DNA from: Micromonospora polyrhachis
Lineage (GTDB): Bacteria; Actinomycetota; Actinomycetes; Mycobacteriales; Micromonosporaceae
DNA length: 64,000 nt
Reading direction: 5' to 3'
Assembly (NCBI RefSeq): GCF_014203835.1
Contig: NZ_JACHJW010000001.1
Location: 3,422,501-3,486,500, forward strand
Part shown: positions 49,795-57,998 of the stretch, one piece after another
Position numbering within the stretch: the stretch's first letter is position 1
How the letters are laid out: every line of letters starts with the position of its first letter
Program-made: the position numbers and the translations under genes
The notes under the pieces: model-generated
What the model saw: only the letters and a program-made list of their open reading frames with translations
Databases searched by the model: none
Told to the model about the DNA's origin: nothing

Positions 49795-51144
49795 ATGTCC
49801 AGAAAACCCACGATGCTGACGGTGAGTGTCCTCACCGCAGTGGGGATGGCCGCCGCCGTCGCGCTCGCCGGTAACGCCCTCGCCGGTACCGCAGGGAACG
49901 GCGCGACCCCGGCGGCCGGTGCCGGTGCACCGGCCGGTATGGAGCCCGCCGCGTTCGCCGCGATGCAGCGCGACCTGAAGTTGACCCCCGCCCAGGCCCG
50001 GGACCGGCTGGCCAAGGAGGACCGTGCGGCCCGAGCCCAGCAGGTGCTCCGGCAGACGCTCGGTGCCGGCTACGCGGGCACCTGGCTCTCCGCCGACGCC
50101 AGCACCATCACCGTGGCCGTCACCGACCGCGCCCACGAAACGGCGGTACGCGCCATCGGCGCGACCCCGAAGCTCGTCACCCGCAGCGAGGCCCAGCTCG
50201 ACGCCCTCGTCGGCCGCCTCGACGCGTACTCGGCATCGGTGCCCAAGACGGTCAAGGGCTGGTACGCCGACGTCACCAGCAACGCGGTGGTGGTGCTCAG
50301 CGCCACCGGTGTCGACCCAGCCGCCGCCGCGTTCGTCAAGGCCAGCGGGGTGGACCCCGGCGCGGTACGGGTGGAGACCACCACCGAGAACCCGCGTACC
50401 TACATCGACGTGATCGGCGGCAACGCCTACTACATGAGCGGCGGCGGACGCTGCTCGGTCGGCTTCTCGGTCAACGGCGGATTCGTCACTGCCGGCCACT
50501 GTGGCCGGACCGGCTCCCGGACCACCCAGCCCAGCGGCACGTTCCGGGGCTCCAGCTTCCCCGGCAACGACTACGCCTGGGTGCAGGTCGACGCGGGCAA
50601 CACCCCGCGCGGCCTGGTGAACAACTACGCCGGCGGTACGGTCGCGGTGGCCGGCTCGCAGGAGGCGGCGATCGGTGCCTCGGTCTGCCGTTCCGGCTCG
50701 ACCACCGGATGGCGTTGTGGTGTCATCCAGCAGAAGAACGCGTCGGTGACCTACCAGGAGGGCACCGTCACCGGTCTGGTGCGCAGCAACGCCTGCGCCG
50801 AGCCGGGTGACTCGGGCGGCTCGTGGCTGGCCGGCAACCAGGCGCAGGGCGTCACCTCCGGTGGCTCCGGCACCTGCTCCTCAGGCAACTCCGTCATGTA
50901 CTACCAGCCGGTCAACGAGATCCTCCAGGCCTACAGCCTGACCCTGATCACCTCGGGTGGGCCGAGCCCCACCCCGACCAGCTCGCAGACCTCGAACCCG
51001 GGCGGTACGTGGGCACCGGGCGTGACGTACCAGCCGGGCGCGACCGTCACCTACGGCAGCCAGACGTACCGGTGCCTCCAGGGGCACACCTCGATGGCCG
51101 GTTGGGAGCCGCCGGTCGTACCGGCGCTCTGGCAGGCGATCTGA
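49795..51144 (+). CDS. Secreted S1-family (alpha-lytic/streptogrisin-type) protease with chitin-binding-type domain
   Basis: 449 aa. Signal peptide 1-31 (VSVLTAVGMAAAVALAGNAL). The alpha-lytic-type pro-region (about 45-200) acts as an intramolecular folding aid. The mature chymotrypsin-like domain begins near TYIDVIGGNAYY (about 202) and has the triad His235 (TAGHCG), Asp259 (NDYAWV) and Ser340 (EPGDSGGSW), with paired Cys around them. A Ser/Thr/Pro linker leads to a C-terminal CBM5/12-like domain (WAPGVTYQPGATVTYGSQTY, ending WEPPVVPALWQ). GGAAGG precedes ATG 49795. It is exported, probably digesting protein in chitinous or polymeric debris. Confidence 0.95.
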   Translation: MSRKPTMLTVSVLTAVGMAAAVALAGNALAGTAGNGATPAAGAGAPAGMEPAAFAAMQRDLKLTPAQARDRLAKEDRAARAQQVLRQTLGAGYAGTWLSADASTITVAVTDRAHETAVRAIGATPKLVTRSEAQLDALVGRLDAYSASVPKTVKGWYADVTSNAVVVLSATGVDPAAAAFVKASGVDPGAVRVETTTENPRTYIDVIGGNAYYMSGGGRCSVGFSVNGGFVTAGHCGRTGSRTTQPSGTFRGSSFPGNDYAWVQVDAGNTPRGLVNNYAGGTVAVAGSQEAAIGASVCRSGSTTGWRCGVIQQKNASVTYQEGTVTGLVRSNACAEPGDSGGSWLAGNQAQGVTSGGSGTCSSGNSVMYYQPVNEILQAYSLTLITSGGPSPTPTSSQTSNPGGTWAPGVTYQPGATVTYGSQTYRCLQGHTSMAGWEPPVVPALWQAI

Positions 51145-51229
51145 CCACGTACCCGATCGCCGGCTGAGTCCGGTGGCGAAACGACCCGGGTGGCCCGGCT
51201 GATCCGATCCCCTCCGGTCGGGCCGCTCG

Positions 51230-51269
51230 CATCACCGCTCGGCACCACCAATGGTGCCGGGCGGTGATG
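51230..51269 (+). terminator. 18-bp hairpin after the protease gene
   Basis: Arms 51230-51247 and 51252-51269 pair with a single G-U wobble around a CCAA loop, 86 nt after the protease stop. There is no U-tract, as usual in actinomycetes. Confidence 0.75.
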
Positions 51270-51816
51270 GCCCATTCGAGCAGCGGTTTCCTGCGGCGAT
51301 GCCCAGGCTCTCCTGCGTTGCTGGTCAGGCCGGTGTCGCCGGCTGGGCGGCGTTCCGTGTTGCCGGCTGGGCGGCGTCCCGTGTTGCCGGCCGGGTCACG
51401 GTCGCCCACGGCGATGCCGGGGGCGAGGCCGACCGTCCGGCCGCCGCCGCCGCACAGCCGACCATCCCGCTCGATACGGTGAGCTGGACTGATTCACGCG
51501 GATCGGCCGGCAGCGCAGCCACAGCACGGGTGCCGCCACAGCGGTGAGCGCCAGCAGTATGAGGCGGGGTTCGCAAAACTTGCCCCGATCGGGCATCCTG
51601 TCACTGTCCTCTCACAAAGAGTGATCATGGACGGGCCCCTCGCATCGAACTGAGTTCCAGGTCAGTCGGACGACGCGAAGGACCCTGACCCGCCCGCCGC
51701 TTGCGACGGGATGGCTGAAGGAACCTTCGCCGATTACGGATATGTCGGGGAAGGCCCAGACGCACTGTCCCGACAAACACCGTTGTTGTCGGGTCCAATG
51801 ACCAAGGACAACCAGC
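51270..51816. other. Intergenic region without a convincing gene
   Basis: 547 nt between the protease terminator and the gene at 51817. It contains a 24-bp direct repeat (from about 51333 to 51395; core TTGCCGGCTGGGCGGCG) whose translations in both directions are low-complexity. From about 51590 the composition becomes more AT-rich. Nothing else is recognised. Confidence 0.5.
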
Positions 51817-53091
51817 ATGCCCACGGGCCCAGACCCGACACCAAAGCCACGAAAGCCCCGGCCACGTACGCTTGACGACGACACCGTGCGCAAGCGCTGC
51901 GCTACCCCGGAGGCTGCCGCCTACACCCTGTACGTCCGTCAGCTCATCGAGGAGCACTACCAGCTCGATGGTCAGGCCACGATTCTGCGCGTGGCGGAGG
52001 ACCGAGGAGTCCTGGTCGTCGGCTTCGACCGGCGGTCACTGTCCGAGCAGATCAGCGGCAAGTACAAACGCGGGCCGAACTGGCCCACCACCGAGATGGT
52101 TATTCGGGCACTGCCGAAGGGATGTCACACCGAGGCTCTCCTGGCGCATGCGGCCGCGCTCTACCGGCGGGCACGCAAGGAAGCCCCACCCGGCTACAAG
52201 GGAGAAATCAGTCGCCTCGACGACGATCCGGTGCTGCCCGAGGTGCCGGAGAGCGGACCACCGACTGTCGAACAGCTCCAAGCCAAGATTGCCCGGATGC
52301 GACGCCGACACCATGAGGAGACCACGGGGCAGTTGGAGTCAATCCGCATGGCGCAGCGGCAGCGACGAGATGCCGACCTGCGGGCAGACCAGCTCGAAAC
52401 GGAGCTTCTGAGAGTGCGGGAGCTGTATCTCGGCGCGCGTACCGAGGCGGCCCAGTTGGCGACCCTGCGCGAGGAGTGCGCCCGGTTGTCGGTCGAGCAG
52501 GAACTGCTGGCTACGCCCCAACTGCGGTCGCGGCGCATTCTCGAACTGCCTGAGTTGTCCCACGCTCAGCAACGAGTACGAGTGGGCCATCTCGCCCATG
52601 CGATCGATCCGATCGCGCCGCGCTGGCGGCGGGCGTTGGCCAGGTATCTCTGCACCTACGCGGAGATGCTGGGAATCACCATGGCCGAGCTGTCGATACG
52701 GGCCGGGATCAGCCCGGCCGTCGTACAGGACACCCTGACCGGTCGGCGAGCACCCACCGATGTCGACCTACGTGATATCGGCGAGGTGCTTCAGGTGCAC
52801 ATGGGAACCGCGTTGTACCTCGCGACCGAGGCCCGCAAGCCCGAGCCGTCGACTTCGTTCGAGGAAATCACCTGGGTCCTTCCGGATCTCGCGCAGTTGC
52901 CGACCTTGCCACCCGACATCCCGGACGTTGTCGGAGCCGGTTCCGACAATCGTGCATCCGATTCCGACACTGCTCCGACAGCTGGAAACCTCCCCGATCG
53001 AGCCGAGCCGGATGGCGCTGACTCCCGGTCCGCCCGCCGATGGCGACGACCGACCTCGTGGCGGTTCTGGTCACGGCGGGGCCGCCGCTGA
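51817..53091 (+). CDS. Hypothetical protein with coiled coil and HTH-like segment
   Basis: 424 aa, cytoplasmic. The N-terminus is Pro/Arg/Lys-rich. Residues about 25-120 (VRKRCATPEAAAYTLYVRQL, then FDRRSLSEQISGKYKRGPNW) could form a small DNA-binding fold. Residues about 150-235 are a charged coiled coil (EQLQAKIARMRRRHHEETTG, then RADQLETELLRVRELYLGAR). Residues about 270-335 resemble an XRE HTH (YAEMLGITMAELSIRAGISP, then VQDTLTGRRAPTDVDLRDIG). The C-terminus is basic (RRWRRPTSWRFWSRRGRR). AAGGA precedes ATG 51817. No family is recognised; a nucleoid or regulatory role is possible. Confidence 0.75.
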   Translation: MPTGPDPTPKPRKPRPRTLDDDTVRKRCATPEAAAYTLYVRQLIEEHYQLDGQATILRVAEDRGVLVVGFDRRSLSEQISGKYKRGPNWPTTEMVIRALPKGCHTEALLAHAAALYRRARKEAPPGYKGEISRLDDDPVLPEVPESGPPTVEQLQAKIARMRRRHHEETTGQLESIRMAQRQRRDADLRADQLETELLRVRELYLGARTEAAQLATLREECARLSVEQELLATPQLRSRRILELPELSHAQQRVRVGHLAHAIDPIAPRWRRALARYLCTYAEMLGITMAELSIRAGISPAVVQDTLTGRRAPTDVDLRDIGEVLQVHMGTALYLATEARKPEPSTSFEEITWVLPDLAQLPTLPPDIPDVVGAGSDNRASDSDTAPTAGNLPDRAEPDGADSRSARRWRRPTSWRFWSRRGRR

Positions 53092-53169
53092 AGGGTTGGG
53101 TGTGCGCCGGCCCCGCCGATTCCGGGTGCCCGTCGGGTTGCGTTGCCGCGCAGGTCGACGGGTGGCTGG

Positions 53170-53793
53170 TCAGTTGTCGGTCTGGGGTGTGCGGCCGGGT
53201 CGCCACATGGGGTGGATGGTGTGGTGGCGGGTCAGGTGCAACGGTGGCCGTGCCTGGTAGCCGTGGCGGGCCAGCAGGTCGCGATGCACGTCGCTGAAGG
53301 CTTCGGTGTAGGCGGCGGTGCCGTAGCGGTCGAGGCGGCTGTGATGGTGGTCGAGCAACCTGGCGGCGATGCCGGTGGCACGGTGGTCGGGTGCGATGGC
53401 GAGTAGGGCGAGGTGTTCGTGACCTGTCTCGGGACGTTGGCCGTCGAGGAGTCGACCGAGGGTGGTGAACCGTTCGGTGTGCTGGTGGCAGGCGGCGGCG
53501 AGGCGGGCCTCGTACGCGGCCGGTGGTGGGATCTGCCGGTAGCGGTGGAACCAGACCCCGGCCCCGATGAGCCCGTCAGCGTTGGCGAGGACGTCGACTT
53601 CACCGAAGAAGAGGGCGTGTTCGACCCAGATCCGTACGGCCTCGGTGAGGACGGTGGGGCGTTGCTGCGGGCCGGGGACGAGCCATTCGGCCAGGGGCAG
53701 ATCGTGGGCGGCGTCGGTGACGAGCGCGGCGACGGTGGCGACCTCGGCGTATCGGGCACGTCGTACGACGGGTGCGTGGGCGGCGACCATCAC
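53170..53793 (-). CDS. GNAT family N-acetyltransferase
   Basis: About 207 aa. The acetyl-CoA binding motif A is LLAIAPDHRATGIAARLLDH (about residues 131-150; Q/RxxGxG/A variant RATGIA), preceded by strand HEHLA and followed by helix and beta strand YTEAFSDVHRDLLARHGYQA. The first half has helices FFGEVDVLANADGLIGAGVW as in typical GNAT folds. The start is ambiguous between GTG 53793 and ATG 53790. The ATG overlaps the stop of a 41-residue ORF (TGATG), so coupling is likely. Acceptor substrate unknown. Confidence 0.85.
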   Translation of the reverse strand: MMVAAHAPVVRRARYAEVATVAALVTDAAHDLPLAEWLVPGPQQRPTVLTEAVRIWVEHALFFGEVDVLANADGLIGAGVWFHRYRQIPPPAAYEARLAAACHQHTERFTTLGRLLDGQRPETGHEHLALLAIAPDHRATGIAARLLDHHHSRLDRYGTAAYTEAFSDVHRDLLARHGYQARPPLHLTRHHTIHPMWRPGRTPQTDN

Positions 53794-53915
53794 TGCTCAC
53801 CATCGCTTTCGCCGTTGGCTGTTGCGGGTGGGTTCTCCTTACGCGGTTCGGGATCCGGCTGCGGTACGGGTTTCGCGGGCGAATTCGGGACCGGCTCGTA
53901 GTCACCGCTGTACAT
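53790..53915 (-). CDS. 41-residue Pro/Glu-rich small protein
   Basis: ATG 53915 with AAGGGTGG a few nt upstream. The ORF begins MYSGDYEPVPNSPAKPVPQ and ends NGESDGEQ, acidic and proline-rich without hydrophobic stretches. The stop TGA (53792-53790) overlaps the acetyltransferase ATG as TGATG. A good ribosome site and the coupling argue for translation. No known family. Confidence 0.55.
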   Translation of the reverse strand: MYSGDYEPVPNSPAKPVPQPDPEPRKENPPATANGESDGEQ

Positions 53916-54082
53916 GACGCACCACCCTTCGGGAAACGATCAACGAAGCCCTTAGCGATCAATTGGTAACCGACTGTTGCTGCTTTGTGTTTCACGGCGT
54001 ACAGTGCCCGGCGTAGTGGAGCAGTTACACCGCCCAGATGAATGCTCTGCAAACATCTAAAACGTCCCTTCAGGAGCTGGGT

Positions 54083-54853
54083 ATGAACCATGCGCTGCGG
54101 TCGGCGATGATCGAAGCTGGGGAGACCGCTGACTCGCTTGCGGGAAAGGTCGGAGTGGACCCAAAAACCGCTGCACGGTGGGTGACGCAAGACCGGATAC
54201 CGCATCCTCGGCATCGGACCGCAGCGGCGGCCGTCCTCGGCAAGGACATCGGGGATATTTGGCCGGACGTCTTCAAACGACGGGAAGCCGCATGGTTTCG
54301 TCCCTGGGCAGAAATCGAGCGAGAGGCGGTAGCGCTCCGCTGGTACGAGCCGGCCTGGGTGCCAGGGCTGTTCCAGACCGAGGCATACATCAGGGCGACG
54401 ATTGCTGGCGAAATGCTGAGTGTCGAGGCGGTCGAGCGGTTTGTAGCCTCGCGACTCAAGAGGCAGGCCATCCTCAGGCAGGATCAGCCGCCCCTGCTCA
54501 TCGCGGTGATCGACGAGTCGGTGATATGGCGGCTCGGCGAGGGTGACCCGATGTTGCGCTCGGCGCAGATCGAGCACCTTGTCGGCCGTGCGGAGCTGCC
54601 ACATGTCGAACTTCATGTGGTTCCGGCCAGTGCCGGGCTCTATCCCGGGCTTGGTGGACCGTTCATCCTCGCCGAAATGCGGGACGGTGCTCGGGCGGTG
54701 TATGCGGACAGCCAGCTCGCAGCGCACATCCTCGATCGAGCGGAAGACGTTGCTACCCTGGCGAGTAGGTGGGAGCGCATTCGGAGCCTTGCGCTTCCCG
54801 GTCCTGCGTCACTAGCCCTGATCAAGAAAGTGGCAGCATCATGGATGACCTGA
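54083..54853 (+). CDS. XRE-like regulator with DUF5753
   Basis: 256 aa. The N-terminal HTH is short and atypical (LRSAMIEAGETADSLAGKVG, then DPKTAARWVTQDRIPHPRHR). The C-terminal two thirds match DUF5753 (WYEPAWVPGLFQTEAYIRAT, then IERAEL-type strands ending HVVPASAGLYPGLGGPFILA). ATG 54083 with GGAG upstream is preferred to 54038. Such proteins usually precede a DUF397 gene, as here (overlap 13 nt). Members of the class include regulators of morphological development in Streptomyces, such as WhiJ. Confidence 0.88.
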   Translation: MNHALRSAMIEAGETADSLAGKVGVDPKTAARWVTQDRIPHPRHRTAAAAVLGKDIGDIWPDVFKRREAAWFRPWAEIEREAVALRWYEPAWVPGLFQTEAYIRATIAGEMLSVEAVERFVASRLKRQAILRQDQPPLLIAVIDESVIWRLGEGDPMLRSAQIEHLVGRAELPHVELHVVPASAGLYPGLGGPFILAEMRDGARAVYADSQLAAHILDRAEDVATLASRWERIRSLALPGPASLALIKKVAASWMT

Positions 54854-55047
54854 CTGGCGCCGTCTGGCGCAAGAGCACCCGCAGCGGTAACAACCAAGGT
54901 GCCTGCGTCGAGGTTGCCGACAACCTGCCTGGCGTCGTCCTGGTTCGGGACACCAAAGACCGTGACGGCGGCACGCTGGCCTTCGGACCGGCGGCGTGGG
55001 CGGGCTTCGTTTCCTCCGCGAAGTCCGGCGCGTTCGAGCTTCACTAG
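54841..55047 (+). CDS. DUF397 family small protein
   Basis: 68 aa. DUF397 signature: VWRKSTRSGNNQGACVEVAD near the start, then VLVRDTKDRDGGTLAFGPAA and WAGFVSSAKSG. ATG 54841 overlaps the end of the XRE/DUF5753 gene. In actinomycetes these small proteins pair with the upstream XRE protein and may modulate its activity. A hairpin terminator (55064-55098) follows. Confidence 0.93.
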   Translation: MDDLTGAVWRKSTRSGNNQGACVEVADNLPGVVLVRDTKDRDGGTLAFGPAAWAGFVSSAKSGAFELH

Positions 55048-55063
55048 TTACGACCACGTACGT

Positions 55064-55098
55064 CGAACCCCGGTTCTCCATGGGAGAGCCGGGGTTCG
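55064..55098 (+). terminator. Strong hairpin after DUF397 gene
   Basis: CGAACCCCGGTTCTCC (55064-55079) pairs with 55083-55098 over 16 bp with one G-U, loop ATG. It lies 17 nt after the DUF397 stop. Confidence 0.8.
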
Positions 55099-55726
55099 GC
55101 GCATGAACTATCGAGCTGCACCCCGTACGCCTTCCTCGGCGGTCCGATCAGTGCCCCGTCCACAGTTGCTTGAGTTGGAGTTTCAGCAGCTCAGCGTCGT
55201 CATACAGGTTGGGTTGTTGTCGAGGATGTGTCTGCCGCGGTCGATGGCATGTGGTTGTCGGGGGGACTAGCTTGTCGCATCGGTGGTGTGTCTCGGCGAG
55301 CCCCGGTGGCAGGCCCGTAGTCACCTGCTCGGACTGCCCTTGGCTGCAAGAACGGTGGGACTCTGGCCGAGGCTGCTGGGGGTGAGACCCCGGAAGCCGG
55401 CCGGGGCGCAGCGGCAGTATTCCGGCATCGCCGGGCGGACCGAGACCTGCCAGTCGGGGTGTTTCCGGCCTACGCCACCGTCAAGGGCGCGCGTTGGTTG
55501 ACCGGGGGCCAACTGTTCGGGGCGGTGTGCCGACGGCGGGTTGTCGCGGGTAGGTGGGCGACCGCAGCCCTCGCCGGTCACGATAACCCCGGGATAGTGT
55601 TTTTTTCGGTTCTGTAGCATCCGTCCACGATCGTCGTTACGTTCATCCCGCGCCAACCGTCGGGCTTATCTGTCCGCAGTGATTCGACTACCGTGAGGAT
55701 TCCCAAAAGGAAAGAGAGGGACCTTA
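55099..55726. other. Long noncoding region, possibly a structured RNA or intron remnant
   Basis: No ORF here has convincing start, codon bias or similarity. From about 55282 (GTGTGTCTCGGCGAGCCCCGG) the sequence is dense in potential stems, e.g. GGCTGCTGGGG-GTGAGA-CCCCGGAAGCC at 55371-55398, and it ends before a T7 run near 55600. A GTGYG start and GGTGAGA-CCC stem-loop occur in 5' parts of group II introns, but no domain V or reverse transcriptase is seen. Tentative. Confidence 0.25.
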
Positions 55727-56266
55727 ATGCCGTTGTCGGTAGCGGATTTCGCGGCGCTTGGGAACACGCCGATCACCATCAAGTCATGGTTCTTTCCGAA
55801 TGTGTATCTGCGCATGGACGGTGCCGGGGTGACGACCTTCAGTGGGTCTGGTGCCGGGACGGTCAACTGCCAATTCGGGGCAGGGCCCTTGGAGAAGTTC
55901 AAGCTTCGCCCGCAGGCGGACGGTTCATTCTCCTTCGAATCGGTGACCTGGCCGAATGTGTATCTGCGTATGGACGGTGCCGAGGTGCCACCCATCCCCG
56001 GGGGGCCTGGCGGTGGCACGGTCAACTGCCAATTCGGCGCGGACACCCACGAGAAGTTCAAGCTTCACCAGCAGGCGGACGGCTCGTTTGCCTTCGAGTC
56101 GGCGGCGATCTTCCCAAACGTTTATCTGCGCATGGTCGCCCACGATGTGAAGGCTGCCACCAACAATGGTGGTGGGATAGTCAACTGCCAGGTTCACAAC
56201 GGCAACGGCATCTTCGGGCCCGATAACGCCGGCCACGAGAGATTCATTCTCGACGTGGCCAACTAG
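55727..56266 (+). CDS. Three-repeat beta-trefoil-like (fascin-like) protein
   Basis: 179 aa, no signal peptide. Three similar units of about 52-54 residues: NVYLRMDGAGV...TVNCQFGAGPLEKFKL, NVYLRMDGAEV...TVNCQFGADTHEKFKL and NVYLRMVAHDV...IVNCQVHNGN...ERFIL, each followed by DGSFSFES or its equivalent. Three-fold internal repetition with the YLR and (E)KFKL anchors fits a beta-trefoil of the fascin type. DNA repeats (starts at 55796, 55952 and 56114) are still highly alike between units 1 and 2. AGGAAAGAGAGGG precedes the ATG. Binding partner unknown. Confidence 0.8.
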   Translation: MPLSVADFAALGNTPITIKSWFFPNVYLRMDGAGVTTFSGSGAGTVNCQFGAGPLEKFKLRPQADGSFSFESVTWPNVYLRMDGAEVPPIPGGPGGGTVNCQFGADTHEKFKLHQQADGSFAFESAAIFPNVYLRMVAHDVKAATNNGGGIVNCQVHNGNGIFGPDNAGHERFILDVAN

Positions 56267-56345
56267 CCACCGCCCCGGCGAACAGTGGAACCCTGGTTGG
56301 AGAACCCGACTGGGACGTGTCGGGTGTGGTGATTCGCTGATAGGA

Positions 56346-56410
56346 CAGGCACGGCTTTCTGATGCCCATGTGGTGTCGAAGCCGACGATCGTGCTGGAAA
56401 GCCGTGCCTG
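56346..56410. repeat. Inverted repeat, 14-bp perfect arms
   Basis: CAGGCACGGCTTTC (56346-56359) and GAAAGCCGTGCCTG (56397-56410) enclose 37 nt. It lies in a 1-kb region with no intact gene, 80 nt after the beta-trefoil-like gene. It may be a terminator or the end of a decayed element. Confidence 0.65.
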
Positions 56411-56762
56411 CGCCTGATGCTCCAGTCGTAGCTGTGTCTTCGCTGGTAGTGGGCTTTGTTGGTGTGGTGTTGGTGCCGGCGTCGCCACCGTGGCCATCGA
56501 TGGGTGCGCCCAAGGGGGTGGTGGTCAGGTGTGCCAGGAGACGGCGGACCTTGCTGCGACAGCCTGCCCGAGTCTGGACCGGCGGGACACCGCTAGCGGC
56601 GTGACAGCTAGACCCGAGAATCATATGGCCATCGACTGCGGTGGACGCGACGATTTCGTGGCCTTTCTTCAGCGGTTCGTGGCCACCTGCAAGGGGCACG
56701 GAATCACGGGCCGGGGCCTCGGGAGCTGACAGCTCGCGTGTGTTGGTGCTTTCGAGGGCTTG
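56411..56762. other. Gene-poor region
   Basis: A plus-strand frame ending at 56729 contains a tail that looks protein-like (DFVAFLQRFVATCKGHGITG), but it has no clear start or family. Codon bias is mixed on both strands. It is likely the remains of a decayed gene. Confidence 0.35.
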
Positions 56763-56821
56763 GTGATCAGAACACCATGGCCGTTACCGGGTTGCTGTAA
56801 GGCCCATGGCGTTCTGATCAC
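56763..56821. repeat. Inverted repeat, 18-bp arms with one mismatch
   Basis: GTGATCAGAACACCATGG (56763-56780) and CCATGGCGTTCTGATCAC (56804-56821) with a 23-nt loop. It is AT-richer than its surroundings. It may be a terminator or a mobile-element end. Confidence 0.65.
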
Positions 56822-57005
56822 GTTCGTCGTCGCTGTCGACCGAGTGGAGTGTCAGGGGCTCGTGACGGCGGTGGCTCGGCCAGTCGACACGCACCTCAAC
56901 CGCCTCACCGCACCTCACGCGCCCGTGTGCTGCCGCTGGCGTTGGGCGGTGTAGCCCTTGAGCACGATCGCGTCGGACTTCTGGAACTGCCCGACCAGGA
57001 TCTGA

Positions 57006-57245
57006 CGCATCGGCCACCGGGTCATCATCCGTATCGCCCGGGCATTGGCCTCCGGCGAGGAGCGACTCTGCGGCGAGATCATGCCGGACGTCCCGAAGTC
57101 GAGCATGACCCATCACTGGCGGAGCCTGCGCGAGAGCGGAGTGATCCGCCAGCGCCCGTCCGGCCGCAAGCTCTATCTCATGTTGCGCCGCGACGACCTT
57201 GAGGCCCGTTTCCCCGGCCTGCTCGACCTCGTCCTGAACGGTGGA
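57006..57245 (+). pseudogene. ArsR-type regulator fragment
   Basis: In frame after a TGA at 57003-57005: HRVIIRIARALASGEERLCG, then EIMPDVPKSSMTHHWRSLRE, SGVIRQRPSGRKLYLMLRRD and DLEARFPGLLDLVLNG. This is the core winged helix of an ArsR family protein (recognition helix KSSMTHHWRSL). The first helix is missing and cut by the stop. The frame has no stop at the usual place and runs antisense into the acyltransferase gene. So both ends are lost. The remnant suggests a deletion between an arsR-like locus and the plsC region. Confidence 0.6.
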
Positions 57246-57332
57246 CGCCGCCCCGCAGCCAGCTGCCTTGGGCTTCCTCGCGCTCCGACTCCGTCCGTAC
57301 GGGAGGGCGGCCATGCCGCCCCCGTACGCCGC

Positions 57333-57998
57333 CTATTCCGAGGGCAGTTCGGCGTGGCCGGGTGCCAGTTCCTGGCCGGAGAGCTGCTGGATTGCCGCCA
57401 TGATTTCGTCCGTCACCAGCCGTCGAGCCCGGTTGGCGTTACCGTCGGGCGGCTGGGTGAAGCGCAGCGGCTGTCCGAATCGGACCGTGATCCGGCCGAA
57501 GCGGGGCAGCCGTGCACCAACCGGCTGGACTCGATCGGTGCCGAGGACGGCGACCGGTACCACCGGTGCGCCGGTGGCGAGCGCCAGCCAGGCGACCCCG
57601 GTACGGCCGCGGTAGAGCCGGCCGTCGCGGGACCGGCTGCCCTCGGGATGGATCCCGAAGACGCGGCCGGCGGCGAGGACCTCGCGAGCCGCCTCCAGTG
57701 ACGCCTGTGCGGCGCGGTGGTCGGTGCGATGCACCGGGATGGCGTCCATTCCGGTGAAGAAGGCCCGGGTCAGCGCACCCGTGAGTCCTGGCCGACGGAA
57801 GTATTCCTCCTTCGCGAGGAAGGCGACCGGTCGCGGTGCTACCAGTGGAATCAGGAAGCTGTCCAGGGCGGAGAGATGATTGGCGGCCAGGATGACCGGC
57901 CCGGTTGCCGGAACGTGGTGTCGTCCCTCGACCTCGGGGCGATAGGTCAGACGCAGCAGGCCGGCGAGGGCCGGCCGTACGCCAGCTTGGATCAGCAC
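57333..57998 (-). CDS. 1-acyl-sn-glycerol-3-phosphate acyltransferase-like (PlsC family)
   Basis: 221 aa. The PlsC catalytic HX4D box is AANHLSALDSFLIPLVAP (about 52), the second block is FTGMDAIPVHRTD, and block III is FGIHPEGSRSRDGRLYRGRT (about 126) with VAVLGTDRVQPVG after it. GTG 57998 is the start because the TetR stop overlaps it (GTGCTGA) and the fold begins soon after. It acylates lysophosphatidate or a related alcohol at the membrane. Co-transcribed with the upstream TetR. Confidence 0.9.
   Translation of the reverse strand: MLIQAGVRPALAGLLRLTYRPEVEGRHHVPATGPVILAANHLSALDSFLIPLVAPRPVAFLAKEEYFRRPGLTGALTRAFFTGMDAIPVHRTDHRAAQASLEAAREVLAAGRVFGIHPEGSRSRDGRLYRGRTGVAWLALATGAPVVPVAVLGTDRVQPVGARLPRFGRITVRFGQPLRFTQPPDGNANRARRLVTDEIMAAIQQLSGQELAPGHAELPSE

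Noticed and set aside
55282-55600. Complete group II intron
   Set aside because: No domain V hairpin, no reverse transcriptase frame and too short; kept only as a tentative remnant.
56490-56729. 79-residue plus-strand ORF
   Set aside because: The tail looks protein-like but the start, codon bias and family are unconvincing; described as gene-poor DNA instead.
56915-57106. 63-residue minus-strand ORF opposite the ArsR fragment
   Set aside because: Antisense to a better-supported ArsR fragment and without ribosome site or known domain, although its tail (MRQILVGQFQKSDAIVLKGY) is not obviously random.
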